Below are positions 9,007 through 16,723 of a stretch of 64,000 nucleotides of DNA, one piece after another. Both the position numbers and the translations under genes were made by a program. Position 1 is the first letter of the stretch; each line of letters starts with the position of its first letter. The notes under the pieces are model-generated. The model made no database searches. It was not told where the DNA came from and saw nothing but the letters and a program-made list of their open reading frames with translations. This stretch comes from Virgibacillus proomii (lineage in GTDB: Bacteria; Bacillota; Bacilli; Bacillales; Amphibacillaceae). The stretch lies in NCBI RefSeq assembly GCF_900162615.1, contig NZ_FUFN01000008.1:124001-188000 (forward strand). Reading direction: 5' to 3'.

Positions 9007-10837
9007 TCAATTAAAACAGCCTTTTCAATACGATAAGATTCCCATTAAATCGCTTCAAGTAGCGAATAAGCGTAAACGAGCCAAGGATACAACCGGGACA
9101 ATAAAACGGATTTGGTCCTATTTAGCAAAAGAAAAGGGTAAATTATCACTTGTTATCTTAATGGTTATGATTAGCTCAGCTTTAAGTTTATTAGGACCCT
9201 TTATGATTGGCACGGCAGTCGATAAATTTATCGTAACAAAGCAAAGTGCTGGCCTTGTCACTCTGTTAATTTCGCTTTTATTTATTTATCTCTTTCATTC
9301 TCTATCCATATTTCTACAAAATTATTGGATGGTTGAGATTGCTCAAAAAACTATTTATACATTACGGAAAGACTTATTTCACCAATTTCACCGTCTTTCC
9401 ATTTCCTATTTTGATAAGCGGCAGCATGGAGAACTAATGAGCCGAATTACAAATGATATTGATAATGTCAATAATACATTAAATCAATCCGTCATTCAGA
9501 TTTTTTCTAGTGTACTAACACTAACAGGAACGGTAGCAGTCATGCTTTATCTTAGCCCAATTCTAACAGCGGTAACGATGGTCATTGTTCCAATTCTGTT
9601 TTTAGCAATTCGCTGGATTACAAAGAGAACTGGACCATTGTATAAACTCCAACAAAAAAACTTAGCTGAAGTGAACGGCTATGTAGAAGAAATTGTGTCC
9701 GGACAGCATATTGTCAAAACCTTTTCCCAAGAAAATCGAGTCATCCAGGAATTTGAAGAGCGCAATAAAGCTTTAAATCATGCTGGCTTTTGGGCACTAA
9801 CTATATCCGGCTTTATTCCAAAAGTCATGAACATGCTTAATTTTCTAAGCTTTGGTTTCATTGCTTTAGCTGGTGGGGTTTTAGCTATATATGGGTATGT
9901 AACGGTTGGTGTCATTGTTATTTTTACAGAATATGCTCGCCAATTTACGCGTCCATTGAATGAACTATCTAATCAGTTTAATATTCTGTTATCTGCTGTT
10001 GCCGGAGCAGAACGAGTTTTTCGCGTAATGGATGAAAAACAGGAGGAAGCAGATGAAAAAGCAGCAAAAGAATTAACAACTATAGAAGGACATATTCAAT
10101 TTGACCATGTTTACTTTGGCTACGAAGACATTACTATATTGAAAGATATTAGTTTTGAAGCAAAACCTGGAGAATCTGTCGCTTTCGTTGGCCATACCGG
10201 TGCAGGAAAAACGACAATTATTAATTTAATTTCGCGTTTTTATAATTATGATAAAGGGGAAATTTATTTAGATGGTACGCCGCTTAAACTAATTACTCGC
10301 TCTAGCCTTAGACAGCATATGGCTTTTGTCTTACAGGATACATTCTTATTTCAAGCCACCATCCGCGAAAATATTCGCTATGGACGCTTACAGGCTACGG
10401 ATGAAGAAGTAATTCTAGCTGCTAAAGATGCTAATGCACATGAATTTATTACCAAACTCCCTAATGGATATGATACGCTACTTGACCAACAAGGAAGTGG
10501 TATAAGCCAAGGGCAAAAACAGCTAATTACCATCGCCCGCGCTTTACTTGCCCAGCCAAAAATCTTGATTCTGGATGAAGCTACCAGTAATATTGATACA
10601 ATTACCGAGTTAAAAATTCAAGATGCATTAAAACGGCTCATGCATGGTAGGACCAGTTTTATTATTGCACACCGTCTGAATACCATTCAAGAAGCTGATA
10701 AGATTATTTTGCTCGAACATGGGGAAATAGTAGAGCATGGAAGCCATCAAGAATTACTTAAATTAAAAGGAAAGTATTATCAATTGTTTAAAGGGGCGGA
10801 GCTTAAAGAGGTAGATAAGAATAGACTTAAAATATAG
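8996..10837 (+). CDS. heterodimeric ABC multidrug exporter, partner subunit with catalytic Glu
   Basis: Second half-transporter (613 aa), with a membrane domain then an ATPase domain. Walker A is GHTGAGKTT, Walker B has the catalytic Glu (ILDEATS), the H-loop has His (IIAHRLN), but the signature is degenerate (ISQGQ). With the preceding subunit this makes one complete and one incomplete ATP site, the usual asymmetric arrangement. I choose the ATG at 8996 because AAAGGAG lies seven bases upstream; a TTG at 8978 in the same frame has no ribosome site. The overlap with the upstream gene supports fixed 1:1 production. The closest named pair by size is YfiB/YfiC. Confidence 0.9.
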   Translation: MLNNQLKQPFQYDKIPIKSLQVANKRKRAKDTTGTIKRIWSYLAKEKGKLSLVILMVMISSALSLLGPFMIGTAVDKFIVTKQSAGLVTLLISLLFIYLFHSLSIFLQNYWMVEIAQKTIYTLRKDLFHQFHRLSISYFDKRQHGELMSRITNDIDNVNNTLNQSVIQIFSSVLTLTGTVAVMLYLSPILTAVTMVIVPILFLAIRWITKRTGPLYKLQQKNLAEVNGYVEEIVSGQHIVKTFSQENRVIQEFEERNKALNHAGFWALTISGFIPKVMNMLNFLSFGFIALAGGVLAIYGYVTVGVIVIFTEYARQFTRPLNELSNQFNILLSAVAGAERVFRVMDEKQEEADEKAAKELTTIEGHIQFDHVYFGYEDITILKDISFEAKPGESVAFVGHTGAGKTTIINLISRFYNYDKGEIYLDGTPLKLITRSSLRQHMAFVLQDTFLFQATIRENIRYGRLQATDEEVILAAKDANAHEFITKLPNGYDTLLDQQGSGISQGQKQLITIARALLAQPKILILDEATSNIDTITELKIQDALKRLMHGRTSFIIAHRLNTIQEADKIILLEHGEIVEHGSHQELLKLKGKYYQLFKGAELKEVDKNRLKI

Positions 10838-10907
10838 TTCGTCTTTCTGCGAACCAGATTGTAAAAACAATAGAAAAACTACCAACACCGTGGAAGGAGT
10901 GGGTTTC

Positions 10908-11633
10908 ATGGGTAGAAAAGGTTCCATGATCGAAAAACATATGAATAGTAACTATTTAGATGAAAAAATGACATTATTGATTTATCAACCCGAGTCCTAT
11001 TCCCCAATGGATAATTATCATTTATGCATCATGCAAGACGGAAACGACTACTATCAATTAGGAAGAATTGCTACGTTAAGTGACAGGCTTCACGACAATA
11101 ATGAAATAATGAATACAATTTTCGTCGGGATACATTATAAAAATAAATATGATCGCAGAGAAAAATATCATCCGAACGGTAAAGAAAATGAAGCATATAT
11201 CCAATTTTTAAGTCGTGAAGTAGTCTCCTTACTAGATGACATTTATCCACCGTATAATTTAGCACAAACAAGAACTTTATTAGGTGATTCGTTAGCTGGA
11301 ACGTTAGCACTAATGACCGCTATTCGCTATCCGAATACATTTGGTAATGTCATCCTACAATCGCCATATGTAGATAGTTCTGTACTGCAAGTTACTGAAT
11401 CAGCTCAAAGCTTAGATACACTAACGATTTACCACATAATTGGTGAAAAAGAAACAGCAGTTACAATGACAAATGGAGAAACGATGGACTTCCTTACACC
11501 AAACCGAGAACTTCATAATATATTAACAAATAGTAATGCCAGCTATGAATACTATGAATTAGAAGGCGGAGAGCATACATGGAAATATTGGCAAAAAAAC
11601 ATGAAGCATGCGTTAACTTCTATGTTTAATTAG
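10908..11633 (+). CDS. yjcH: YjcH-like esterase (alpha/beta hydrolase)
   Basis: Cytoplasmic alpha/beta hydrolase of the esterase D/enterochelin esterase type (241 aa). The nucleophile elbow is GDSLAG and the C-terminal His lies in EGGEHTW. The start is the ATG at 10908, with GGAAGGAG eight bases upstream; an in-frame GTG at 10890 falls inside that region. It precedes yjcG and yjcF, the B. subtilis neighbours, although 122 bp with a TATAAT-like element separate it from yjcG. The physiological ester is unknown. Confidence 0.82.
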   Translation: MGRKGSMIEKHMNSNYLDEKMTLLIYQPESYSPMDNYHLCIMQDGNDYYQLGRIATLSDRLHDNNEIMNTIFVGIHYKNKYDRREKYHPNGKENEAYIQFLSREVVSLLDDIYPPYNLAQTRTLLGDSLAGTLALMTAIRYPNTFGNVILQSPYVDSSVLQVTESAQSLDTLTIYHIIGEKETAVTMTNGETMDFLTPNRELHNILTNSNASYEYYELEGGEHTWKYWQKNMKHALTSMFN

Positions 11634-11755
11634 TCATTTTTCTGATAGTCCAAAAAACTCTACTTACTTTAGATACTTTTTTGTTATAATAGATATTAAG
11701 TTTATTCAGATACGTTTGTTACAGAATCTGGTTATTCTAAAAGGAGGTTTTATGA

Positions 11756-12274
11756 ATGAAATATGGCATTGTTATTTTCCCAACGAAAGAAGTACAAGAT
11801 GAAGCAAATTCATATCGAAAAAGGTATGATCCACATTATGCGTTAATTCCTCCACATATTACGTTAAAAGCACCCTTTGAAGCTGATCAACAAATAATGG
11901 AGGAGCTTATTATTGAATTAAAGCACATCGCTAATGAAACGAAGCCTTTTACAATCAATATAAATAAGGTTAGTACATTTGCTCCAATAACAAATACGAT
12001 TTACTTTAAAATTGAGCCAAGACCAGAATTGATAGATTTGTATGCAAAAATGCATTCAGGTAAATTCCCAAGAAATCAAGAATATGCGTTTGTTCCACAT
12101 ATTACGATTGCTCAAAGTCTTTCACATGACGAATACTCTGATGTATACAATAGCTTACGAATGAAAAAAATTGAAATTGAAGATAAAATTGATCGGTTTC
12201 AACTTATGTATCAATTAAATAATGGATCTTGGACCGTTCATGAAACCTTTGTGTTTGGGAAGGAATTCGTGTGA
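11756..12274 (+). CDS. yjcG: YjcG, 2H phosphoesterase (2'-5' RNA ligase-like)
   Basis: Small cytoplasmic protein (172 aa) of the 2H phosphoesterase superfamily, recognised by two HxT motifs: PPHITLKAPF near residue 35 and VPHITIAQ near 119. Family members hydrolyse cyclic phosphodiesters of RNA or nucleotides; no specific substrate is known for YjcG. AGGAGG precedes the ATG. Its stop overlaps the GTG start of the acetyltransferase gene by 4 bp (GTGA), so translation of the two is probably coupled. Confidence 0.88.
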   Translation: MKYGIVIFPTKEVQDEANSYRKRYDPHYALIPPHITLKAPFEADQQIMEELIIELKHIANETKPFTININKVSTFAPITNTIYFKIEPRPELIDLYAKMHSGKFPRNQEYAFVPHITIAQSLSHDEYSDVYNSLRMKKIEIEDKIDRFQLMYQLNNGSWTVHETFVFGKEFV

Positions 12275-12705
12275 ATATAATAAAAGTTACAACACCGAAA
12301 GAATTGGAGCATGCTTATCATATTCGTACAGTCGTTTTTATAGAGGAACAACAAGTACCTTACGAGGAAGAAATGGATGGACTTGATGAAGAAGCCATTC
12401 ACTTTATTGTCTATGATGATGTAACACCGGTAGCAGCAAGCCGACTGCGATTTGTCGATAACTATGGAAAACTGGAAAGGATTTGCGTATTAAAAGAATA
12501 CCGTGGTAAATCCATTGGTAAGCACTTAATTCAAACAATGGAAGAACTTATTCTGGATCATGGCTACCAACAAGCAAAGCTTCATGGGCAAATACACGCA
12601 AAAAAGTTTTATCAACGTTTGGGTTATAAAACGGTATCGGATGAATTTATGGACGCAGGAATTCCACACGTAACGATGATAAAACAGCTAACGTTAAACG
12701 ACTAA
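12271..12705 (+). CDS. yjcF: YjcF-like GNAT acetyltransferase
   Basis: GNAT-family N-acetyltransferase (144 aa). The acetyl-CoA-binding motif is RICVLKEYRGKSIGKHL, followed by a C-terminal motif ending FYQRLGYKTVSDEF. The N-terminal EQQVPYEEEMDGLD segment is typical of the YjcF/ElaA-like subgroup. The GTG start overlaps the yjcG stop. The acceptor substrate is unknown. A strong terminator follows at 12768. Confidence 0.87.
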   Translation: MNIIKVTTPKELEHAYHIRTVVFIEEQQVPYEEEMDGLDEEAIHFIVYDDVTPVAASRLRFVDNYGKLERICVLKEYRGKSIGKHLIQTMEELILDHGYQQAKLHGQIHAKKFYQRLGYKTVSDEFMDAGIPHVTMIKQLTLND

Positions 12706-12767
12706 GTTGTTCAAATTGTTTATGAGTTTCATCCTAATTAAAAATATTTCAATATGAAACAGATGTT

Positions 12768-12806
12768 GGCGGAAAAACATTTTTTATTAAAAGTGTCTTT
12801 TCCGCC
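12768..12806 (+). terminator. rho-independent terminator after yjcF
   Basis: GGCGGAAAA plus ACA pairs with TGT plus TTTTCCGCC around an AT-rich loop, followed by a T-rich stretch. It closes the yjcG-yjcF unit. Confidence 0.8.
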
Positions 12807-12882
12807 ATTTAATATTTTTAAATGAATGAATTCTTTATAACAGGTAACCCTAAGAGTGATTAATTTTTAAGGGGGCATGGGA

Positions 12883-13590
12883 ATGAATTCTTATTTGCAA
12901 ATGCTAGTAGACACCATCTTTGGATTTGTTGCCTTATTTTTACTGACAAAACTGCTTGGAAAAACACAAATTTCCCAGTTAACTCCTTTTGATTTTATTT
13001 CTGCTTTAATCCTTGGCGAACTGGTAGGAAATGCATTGTTCGATAAAAAGGCAAGTGTTATTGAAATAGGCTATGTTATTTTTCTTTGGGGCGGGCTTTT
13101 ATACTTAACAGAATTGATAACGCAAAAATTCAAAGGTACCCGCAGCTTGTTAGAGGGTGGTCCTGATTTCGTCATCTATCGTGGCAAATTAATTAGAGAT
13201 GTCATGAAAAAAAATAAACTTGATATAAATCAACTACAAAGTTTATTACGTGCTAAAGACGTATTCTCCCTCAGAGAAGTTGAATTTGCGTTTTTAGAAA
13301 CAAACGGCACGGTATCTGTGATCAAAAAACCACCTTATCAAACGCCAAATAAGCAAGATATGCAGGTTTCTCCAAAAGAAGTTAATTTAGCTACAACATT
13401 GATTAATGATGGCGAAATTATTTACGACAACTTAAAAGAAAAAAACTTGACTGAAGAATGGCTAGATCATGAACTACAAGAACAAAATTATGAACAAATA
13501 AGTGATGTTTTTTATGCAGAGTATAGAAAAGGTGAAAAGTTGTTTATTTTACCGTATACAAATAGACACCATCGTAAATTCGATGCTTAG
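12883..13590 (+). CDS. DUF421 (YetF-type) membrane protein
   Basis: Membrane protein (235 aa) with about three N-terminal hydrophobic segments and a cytoplasmic DUF421 domain. Typical segments are FDFISALILGELVGNA and LLRAKDVFSLREVEFA. Several paralogues are usual in Bacillus spores and cells; their function is poorly known. I choose the ATG at 12883, seven bases after AAGGGGG, over the ATG at 12877, which is only one base from it. The gene stands alone. Confidence 0.85.
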   Translation: MNSYLQMLVDTIFGFVALFLLTKLLGKTQISQLTPFDFISALILGELVGNALFDKKASVIEIGYVIFLWGGLLYLTELITQKFKGTRSLLEGGPDFVIYRGKLIRDVMKKNKLDINQLQSLLRAKDVFSLREVEFAFLETNGTVSVIKKPPYQTPNKQDMQVSPKEVNLATTLINDGEIIYDNLKEKNLTEEWLDHELQEQNYEQISDVFYAEYRKGEKLFILPYTNRHHRKFDA

Positions 13591-13627
13591 TATCATCACC
13601 TTACTAAGGCATCTTTTTCTTGGAGGG

Positions 13628-13885
13628 TTAAATTGTGCTGCTAAATCGTTTGCCCTTCCCAGTCATCTTAGCAAATTCAAGTTCAGAAGGTTTTGTTGGT
13701 TTGATTGCATAGCGATCATAACCTTCTTTATAAAGCCGCTCATAACTTTTGAATAATTGTTGATGCTGCTTATCGAGTAACACTTTAAAAGGACTTTCGA
13801 TATGGAAAAAATTTTGTTTTTTACTAATAACCCGTTGATGATATTGTTCATACTGAATCTGCTTTATTGGCAATATATATCCCAT
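13628..13885 (-). CDS. small conserved hypothetical protein (85 aa)
   Basis: Starts MGYILPIKQIQYEQYHQRV at an ATG preceded by AGGGGGTG. Rich in Lys, Gln and Tyr, with no signal peptide, membrane segment or cysteine. The N-terminal MGYILPI pattern recalls small conserved Bacillaceae proteins of unknown role. The ribosome site and normal codon use support a real gene. Its upstream side abuts repeat element A1, so the promoter must lie within about 30 bp or inside the repeat. Confidence 0.65.
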   Translation of the reverse strand: MGYILPIKQIQYEQYHQRVISKKQNFFHIESPFKVLLDKQHQQLFKSYERLYKEGYDRYAIKPTKPSELEFAKMTGKGKRFSSTI

Positions 13886-13912
13886 TACCAGCACCCCCTA
13901 TATTATCAGAAA

Positions 13913-14098
13913 ATAAAGTGAAACTTCATTTAGTAGGAGTTTTCTCCATCTCCTACTGAAGGTTAGTACCACAAGGGTATGACCTAAAGGCCCTTGAACG
14001 AATCGGGCATTTAGGTGCCGTTTTCTCCCACTTAGACCTTTTGTATCAACTCAAGATTTTGAAATGGGAGTCTTACGGCACCTTACATGCGAGATTAA
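13913..14098 (+). repeat. dispersed element A, copy A1 (long form)
   Basis: About 180 bp, flanked left by ATAAA (13913-13917) and right by a decayed ATTAA. It contains a left hairpin (AGTAGGAG with CTCCTACT) and a right compound hairpin (AGGTGCCGT and CTCCCACTT pairing with AAATGGGAG and ACGGCACCT). Same family and orientation as copies at 23958, 24591, 41101 and 55441. No coding potential. Confidence 0.85.
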
Positions 14099-14143
14099 TG
14101 TTTATATAATTATATACCCTTTTTCTAAAAAGTCTAATCCTTT

Positions 14144-14347
14144 TTATTCTTCCATTCTTTTTTCTAATTCTTTGATAAGATCTTCAAATTTTTTTATATT
14201 ACCTAAAAAAGATTCATTCCATTTATTCATATCTTTTTCTACTGCCACAGCTTTTTTTTCCGGAAACTGCATCCATTTCTCATTTTTTTGTAAGTGTTTT
14301 TCGATGACATGAAAATAATTCAGCCAATTTGGTTCAGAAATTTTCAT
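14144..14347 (-). CDS. small hypothetical protein (67 aa)
   Basis: Lys/Glu-rich, Trp-containing protein with predicted helices and no membrane segment or cysteine. GGGAGG lies seven bases before the ATG. It is bracketed by repeats (A1 downstream, C1 upstream). I do not recognise the family. Its position near cotZ and cotO may hint at a sporulation role, but nothing in the protein shows this. Confidence 0.6.
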   Translation of the reverse strand: MKISEPNWLNYFHVIEKHLQKNEKWMQFPEKKAVAVEKDMNKWNESFLGNIKKFEDLIKELEKRMEE

Positions 14348-14415
14348 CTTGAAACCTCCCTCGTACTAATTTTTCGTGACCATCGTTTTCACGTTTTATA
14401 CTAATCAAAAACACC

Positions 14416-14614
14416 AAGAAAAGCGCAATCGCCTGTTTAGCAACCGTACAAACTGGAGAACTTCTGACAAGATAAAGAAAACACGGCGACATAAGGAGCC
14501 GATGTTGACTTATCGTAGGAAGAAGATCGAAGTTTGCTAGTCGCTCGAGCGCTTAAACTAGACGAGCCGACGATTTTCAAAAAAGATATCCACAAGGTAG
14601 AAGTAGTTATCGTC
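14416..14614 (+). repeat. dispersed element C, copy C1 (most complete)
   Basis: Left part AAAAGCGCAATCGCC through CTTCTGACAAGATAAA, right part GATGTTGACTTATCGTAGGAAGAAGATCG through GAGCGCTTAAACTAGACGA and AAGATATCCACA. Degenerate relatives lie at 29074, 33767, 39177, 40961, 54885 and 60905, and inverted at 50640. The internal AAGATAAAGAAAAC is an empty ATAAA site that is occupied by element A in the copy at 29055-29282. Confidence 0.7.
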
Positions 14615-14657
14615 TCTCTACAAAAATAAAAGCTTGACGAACGCCAAGCTTTAGGAC

Positions 14658-14677
14658 ACAGGTAAAACCTGTTTTTT
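14658..14677 (+). terminator. plus-strand terminator without an obvious gene
   Basis: ACAGGT-AAA-ACCTGT followed by five more T residues, so functional on the + strand only. The nearest + strand gene ends at 13590, more than 1 kb upstream, with only A1 and C1 between. An 8-bp AAAGCTTG/CAAGCTTT hairpin lies just upstream (14629-14652). It could end a transcript arising from the repeats. Confidence 0.5.
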
Positions 14678-14719
14678 AGACTTCACTACTCTGGTTAAAT
14701 TGAAAAAGCTTTACTTTTT

Positions 14720-14812
14720 TAGAAAAACTTGGCTTGTCGCCAAGTCTTTATGGCGAAAGCTGTAGTTTTTCTTATACTATAAACCCTAAAATTTTATACT
14801 TTTCTATAGTGT
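14720..14812 (+). repeat. dispersed element B, copy B1 (no A inside)
   Basis: Contains ACTTGGC-TTGTC-GCCAAGT, a second hairpin TGTAG/CTATA, and the tail CCCTAAAATTTTATAC. The junction ACTATAAACCCTAAA is the empty-site equivalent of the A4 insertion at 41096-41243. Confidence 0.8.
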
Positions 14813-14813
14813 C

Positions 14814-14843
14814 AAAAAAGCAGCATGTAACTGCTGCTTTTTT
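14814..14843. terminator. terminator of the acidic small-protein gene
   Basis: AAAAAAGCAGC pairs with GCTGCTTTTTT around an 8-base loop, just beyond the stop of the minus-strand gene at 14852; symmetrical enough to act both ways. Confidence 0.8.
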
Positions 14844-14851
14844 ATCTCTGA

Positions 14852-15124
14852 TTAAAACCAGGAGAACGGGCCTCTTCTCTCATTCTCTTGACTGTCCTCG
14901 TGATCTTCCTGCCGGTGCTCTTCTTCATGATGTAGCTCTTCATTATCCTCTACTTCTGTGTTTTCCTCAACTCTCTCTGCCTCAACCGGGCGTCTCATAA
15001 AAAATGGGTCTCTACGTTGAGCCGGACGGGGCGCCCTTTGTGGGCGAGAAGATTCAATAGCCACATTATCTGCTTTAATAACAAGATCCTTTACATGGAT
15101 GACTTGCTTCTTTTTTTCCGACAT
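14852..15124 (-). CDS. acidic His/Glu-rich small protein, possibly spore-coat associated
   Basis: 90 aa: a conserved-looking N terminus (KKQVIHVKDLVIKADNV), a Pro/Arg-rich DPFFMRRP segment, then a low-complexity Glu/His/Asp tail ending GPFSWF. AAAGGAG lies upstream of the ATG. It is divergent from the cotZ-like gene and near cotO, in the chromosomal slot of the B. subtilis cotVWXYZ cluster. A coat or exosporium role is likely from context only. No homology to a named Cot protein is certain. Confidence 0.65.
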   Translation of the reverse strand: MSEKKKQVIHVKDLVIKADNVAIESSRPQRAPRPAQRRDPFFMRRPVEAERVEENTEVEDNEELHHEEEHRQEDHEDSQENERRGPFSWF

Positions 15125-15287
15125 TCGTTTTCACTCCTTTTATACGTTTGGTCGTTATTAGTCTATGTAACTATTTATGATAGGTATGGTCATTCGCCCG
15201 TTTTTTCGAGAAATTAGAGTTGTTGAATGAGTCTAAGCCGTCCATATATATCCTAAATCGATCATTGGAATTGATTTGAGTGCCCAC

Positions 15288-15314
15288 ACAATCCGCATTA
15301 GTCAACATATTCTA
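15288..15314 (+). promoter_or_regulatory. SigK-like promoter of cotZ
   Basis: AC (15288-15289), 16 bases, then CATATTCTA (15306-15314), matching the SigK pattern AC ... CATANNNTA. It lies 46 bases before the cotZ start, as expected for a late mother-cell gene. Confidence 0.55.
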
Positions 15315-15359
15315 GTAAAGACAAATGAGTCAAACACAATATGGAAAGGAGAAAAAATC

Positions 15360-15821
15360 ATGGGTTGTGGAAAAGATTTTAAAACTGGGAACTGTGTATG
15401 TGATATTTTAAAGGAGATTGCGGAGGCTCAAAGTGATGTCATCGAAAACTGCTGTGACTCTAGTTGTGAACAATCTATTAATGATTTATTAGGAGATACT
15501 GATCAAAATAATGGACTTGATACGGTACCTTTAATTTTGTACTGTAAAGGGACTTGTAAACCATTTAAAGGGTTCGGGGCACATCCAAGCGATATTGGTG
15601 ATATTGTAGCAAGCTTCTTCTTCCGTGTTAAAAAAGTGGATGATGATTGCTGTGCAATATTAGAGCTTCTAAGAGATCCACATGATGATGATCCTAATCC
15701 GAAAAACCCAGTTGACCAAAAAACAAAGCACTTACGCGCAACTGGTATCTGTATCACAGCAGATCTTAACTGTTTCTGTCATGTAACATGTCTACCAGCA
15801 ATTAATGCACTTAACTGCTAA
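15360..15821 (+). CDS. cotZ: CotY/CotZ/ExsY-family cysteine-rich spore coat (crust) protein
   Basis: Structural protein of the outermost spore layer (crust or exosporium), 153 aa with many cysteines, including MGCGKDF, NCVCDIL, ENCCDSSC, DDDCCAIL and NCFCHVTC. Such proteins self-assemble into disulfide-linked arrays. The start is the ATG at 15360, eight bases after AAAGGAG; the open frame upstream overlaps the SigK-like promoter and is not coding. Only one copy is present here, whereas B. subtilis has cotY and cotZ side by side. CotY versus CotZ cannot be settled by eye. Two hairpins follow. Confidence 0.88.
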   Translation: MGCGKDFKTGNCVCDILKEIAEAQSDVIENCCDSSCEQSINDLLGDTDQNNGLDTVPLILYCKGTCKPFKGFGAHPSDIGDIVASFFFRVKKVDDDCCAILELLRDPHDDDPNPKNPVDQKTKHLRATGICITADLNCFCHVTCLPAINALNC

Positions 15822-15840
15822 CTACGCTTAATTGAATTGT

Positions 15841-15864
15841 CACTGGGGTGCATGCACCCCAGTG
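15841..15864. terminator. GC-rich palindrome after cotZ
   Basis: A 10-bp stem CACTGGGGTG/CACCCCAGTG with a 4-base loop, 20 bp after the cotZ stop. No T run follows, so it may be a weak terminator or mRNA-stabilising hairpin. A second palindrome (TAGGGGA/TCCCCTA) lies at 15965-15984. Confidence 0.5.
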
Positions 15865-16022
15865 TGCAATATTTCACCACTTATTGAATGATATACTTCT
15901 TGTTCGGTAACTATTTTTGAACCACTAAAATACGTCCTACTGCTTCAAGCAAAGCTTTTATAGTTAGGGGAGCATGATCCCCTATAGATTAACAAGCCAA
16001 TTACTTCCACCGGCAGTTGATT

Positions 16023-16067
16023 CTCCCACCTAGCCAATCCGATTGATAGTCTTAGGCGGGAGTTTTT
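16023..16067 (+). terminator. plus-strand terminator downstream of cotZ
   Basis: CTCCC-A-CCTA pairs with TTAGG-C-GGGAG and is followed by TTTTT (16063-16067). It lies between cotZ and the convergent cotO gene and fits cotZ read-through transcription. Confidence 0.7.
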
Positions 16068-16094
16068 ACTGCTATTTCACGTAAAGATAGATCA

Positions 16095-16562
16095 TTAGAA
16101 GCCTAGTAACTTAATATGCTTAATATCATCTAGTGAGATTTTTGTACTTGTTGAACGATTTCCGGTACGAATAAATACATCATTTCCTTCAGATCCTGTT
16201 ATTACACCGCGATACGTTCGTTGACTTGTTTGGATTTCACATTTTAATCTAGGAGCGAAGTTAGGGGTGTGTAAAAAATATTCAATTTTTTCTTCAATTG
16301 ACATATCTTTGAAGCTTTGCTTCTTTTCTTCATGTGAAAAATCACTTTTCTCCGTTTCCTCCAAATCTTCCTGCTTATTTTTTATTTCGTTTTTATCAAA
16401 GTCTCGGTGCCTCATTCCTTTTTTCACTACCTCCTCATTCTTTGAAGAAACTTCCTTATTATGTTTTGGGGTAACATACATATGTTGCATTGGCGCATGT
16501 AACTCGCCTACTTTTGACTGATGAATAAAAAGCAGTGGTTTTTGTGCGTATTTTTTCCCCAT
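16095..16562 (-). CDS. cotO: CotO-like spore coat morphogenetic protein
   Basis: 155 aa starting MGKKYAQKPLLFIHQ at an ATG preceded by AAGGGGGAAG; the open frame begins earlier but lacks a ribosome site. The N-terminal YAQKPLLFI segment, a charged Lys/Glu linker and a C-terminal beta-rich region (RTYRGVITGSEGNDVFIRT) match CotO, which directs outer coat or crust assembly and lies beside cotZ in Bacillus. It is convergent with cotZ. A SigK-like promoter precedes it. Confidence 0.8.
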   Translation of the reverse strand: MGKKYAQKPLLFIHQSKVGELHAPMQHMYVTPKHNKEVSSKNEEVVKKGMRHRDFDKNEIKNKQEDLEETEKSDFSHEEKKQSFKDMSIEEKIEYFLHTPNFAPRLKCEIQTSQRTYRGVITGSEGNDVFIRTGNRSTSTKISLDDIKHIKLLGF

Positions 16563-16597
16563 TTTATTCTTCCCCCTTTTTAAATCATTCCTTAACC

Positions 16598-16625
16598 CAT
16601 TATATGAACCCATTTTGGGAAATGT
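16598..16625 (-). promoter_or_regulatory. SigK-like promoter of cotO
   Basis: On the minus strand: AC (16624-16625), 17 bases, then CATATAATG (16598-16606). Fits SigK and lies about 36 bases before the ATG. Confidence 0.5.
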
Positions 16626-16635
16626 GTTTGTGGAA

Positions 16636-16671
16636 AAAGAAAAGACACTTGGAGAGAAGTGTCTTTTCTTT
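16636..16671. terminator. terminator after mgtE
   Basis: A perfect 15-bp stem (16636-16650 with 16657-16671) with loop GGAGAG and A/T-rich ends. It follows the stop of mgtE on the minus strand and separates it from cotO. Confidence 0.85.
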
Positions 16672-16723
16672 AAGATATTATATTATTTTAAATGGATGTT
16701 TCAGTACTCATTTTCAAAAACGA

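Noticed and set aside
13502..13756. 84-codon plus frame overlapping the DUF421 gene end
   Set aside because: Shadow frame: overlaps two supported genes and has no ribosome site.
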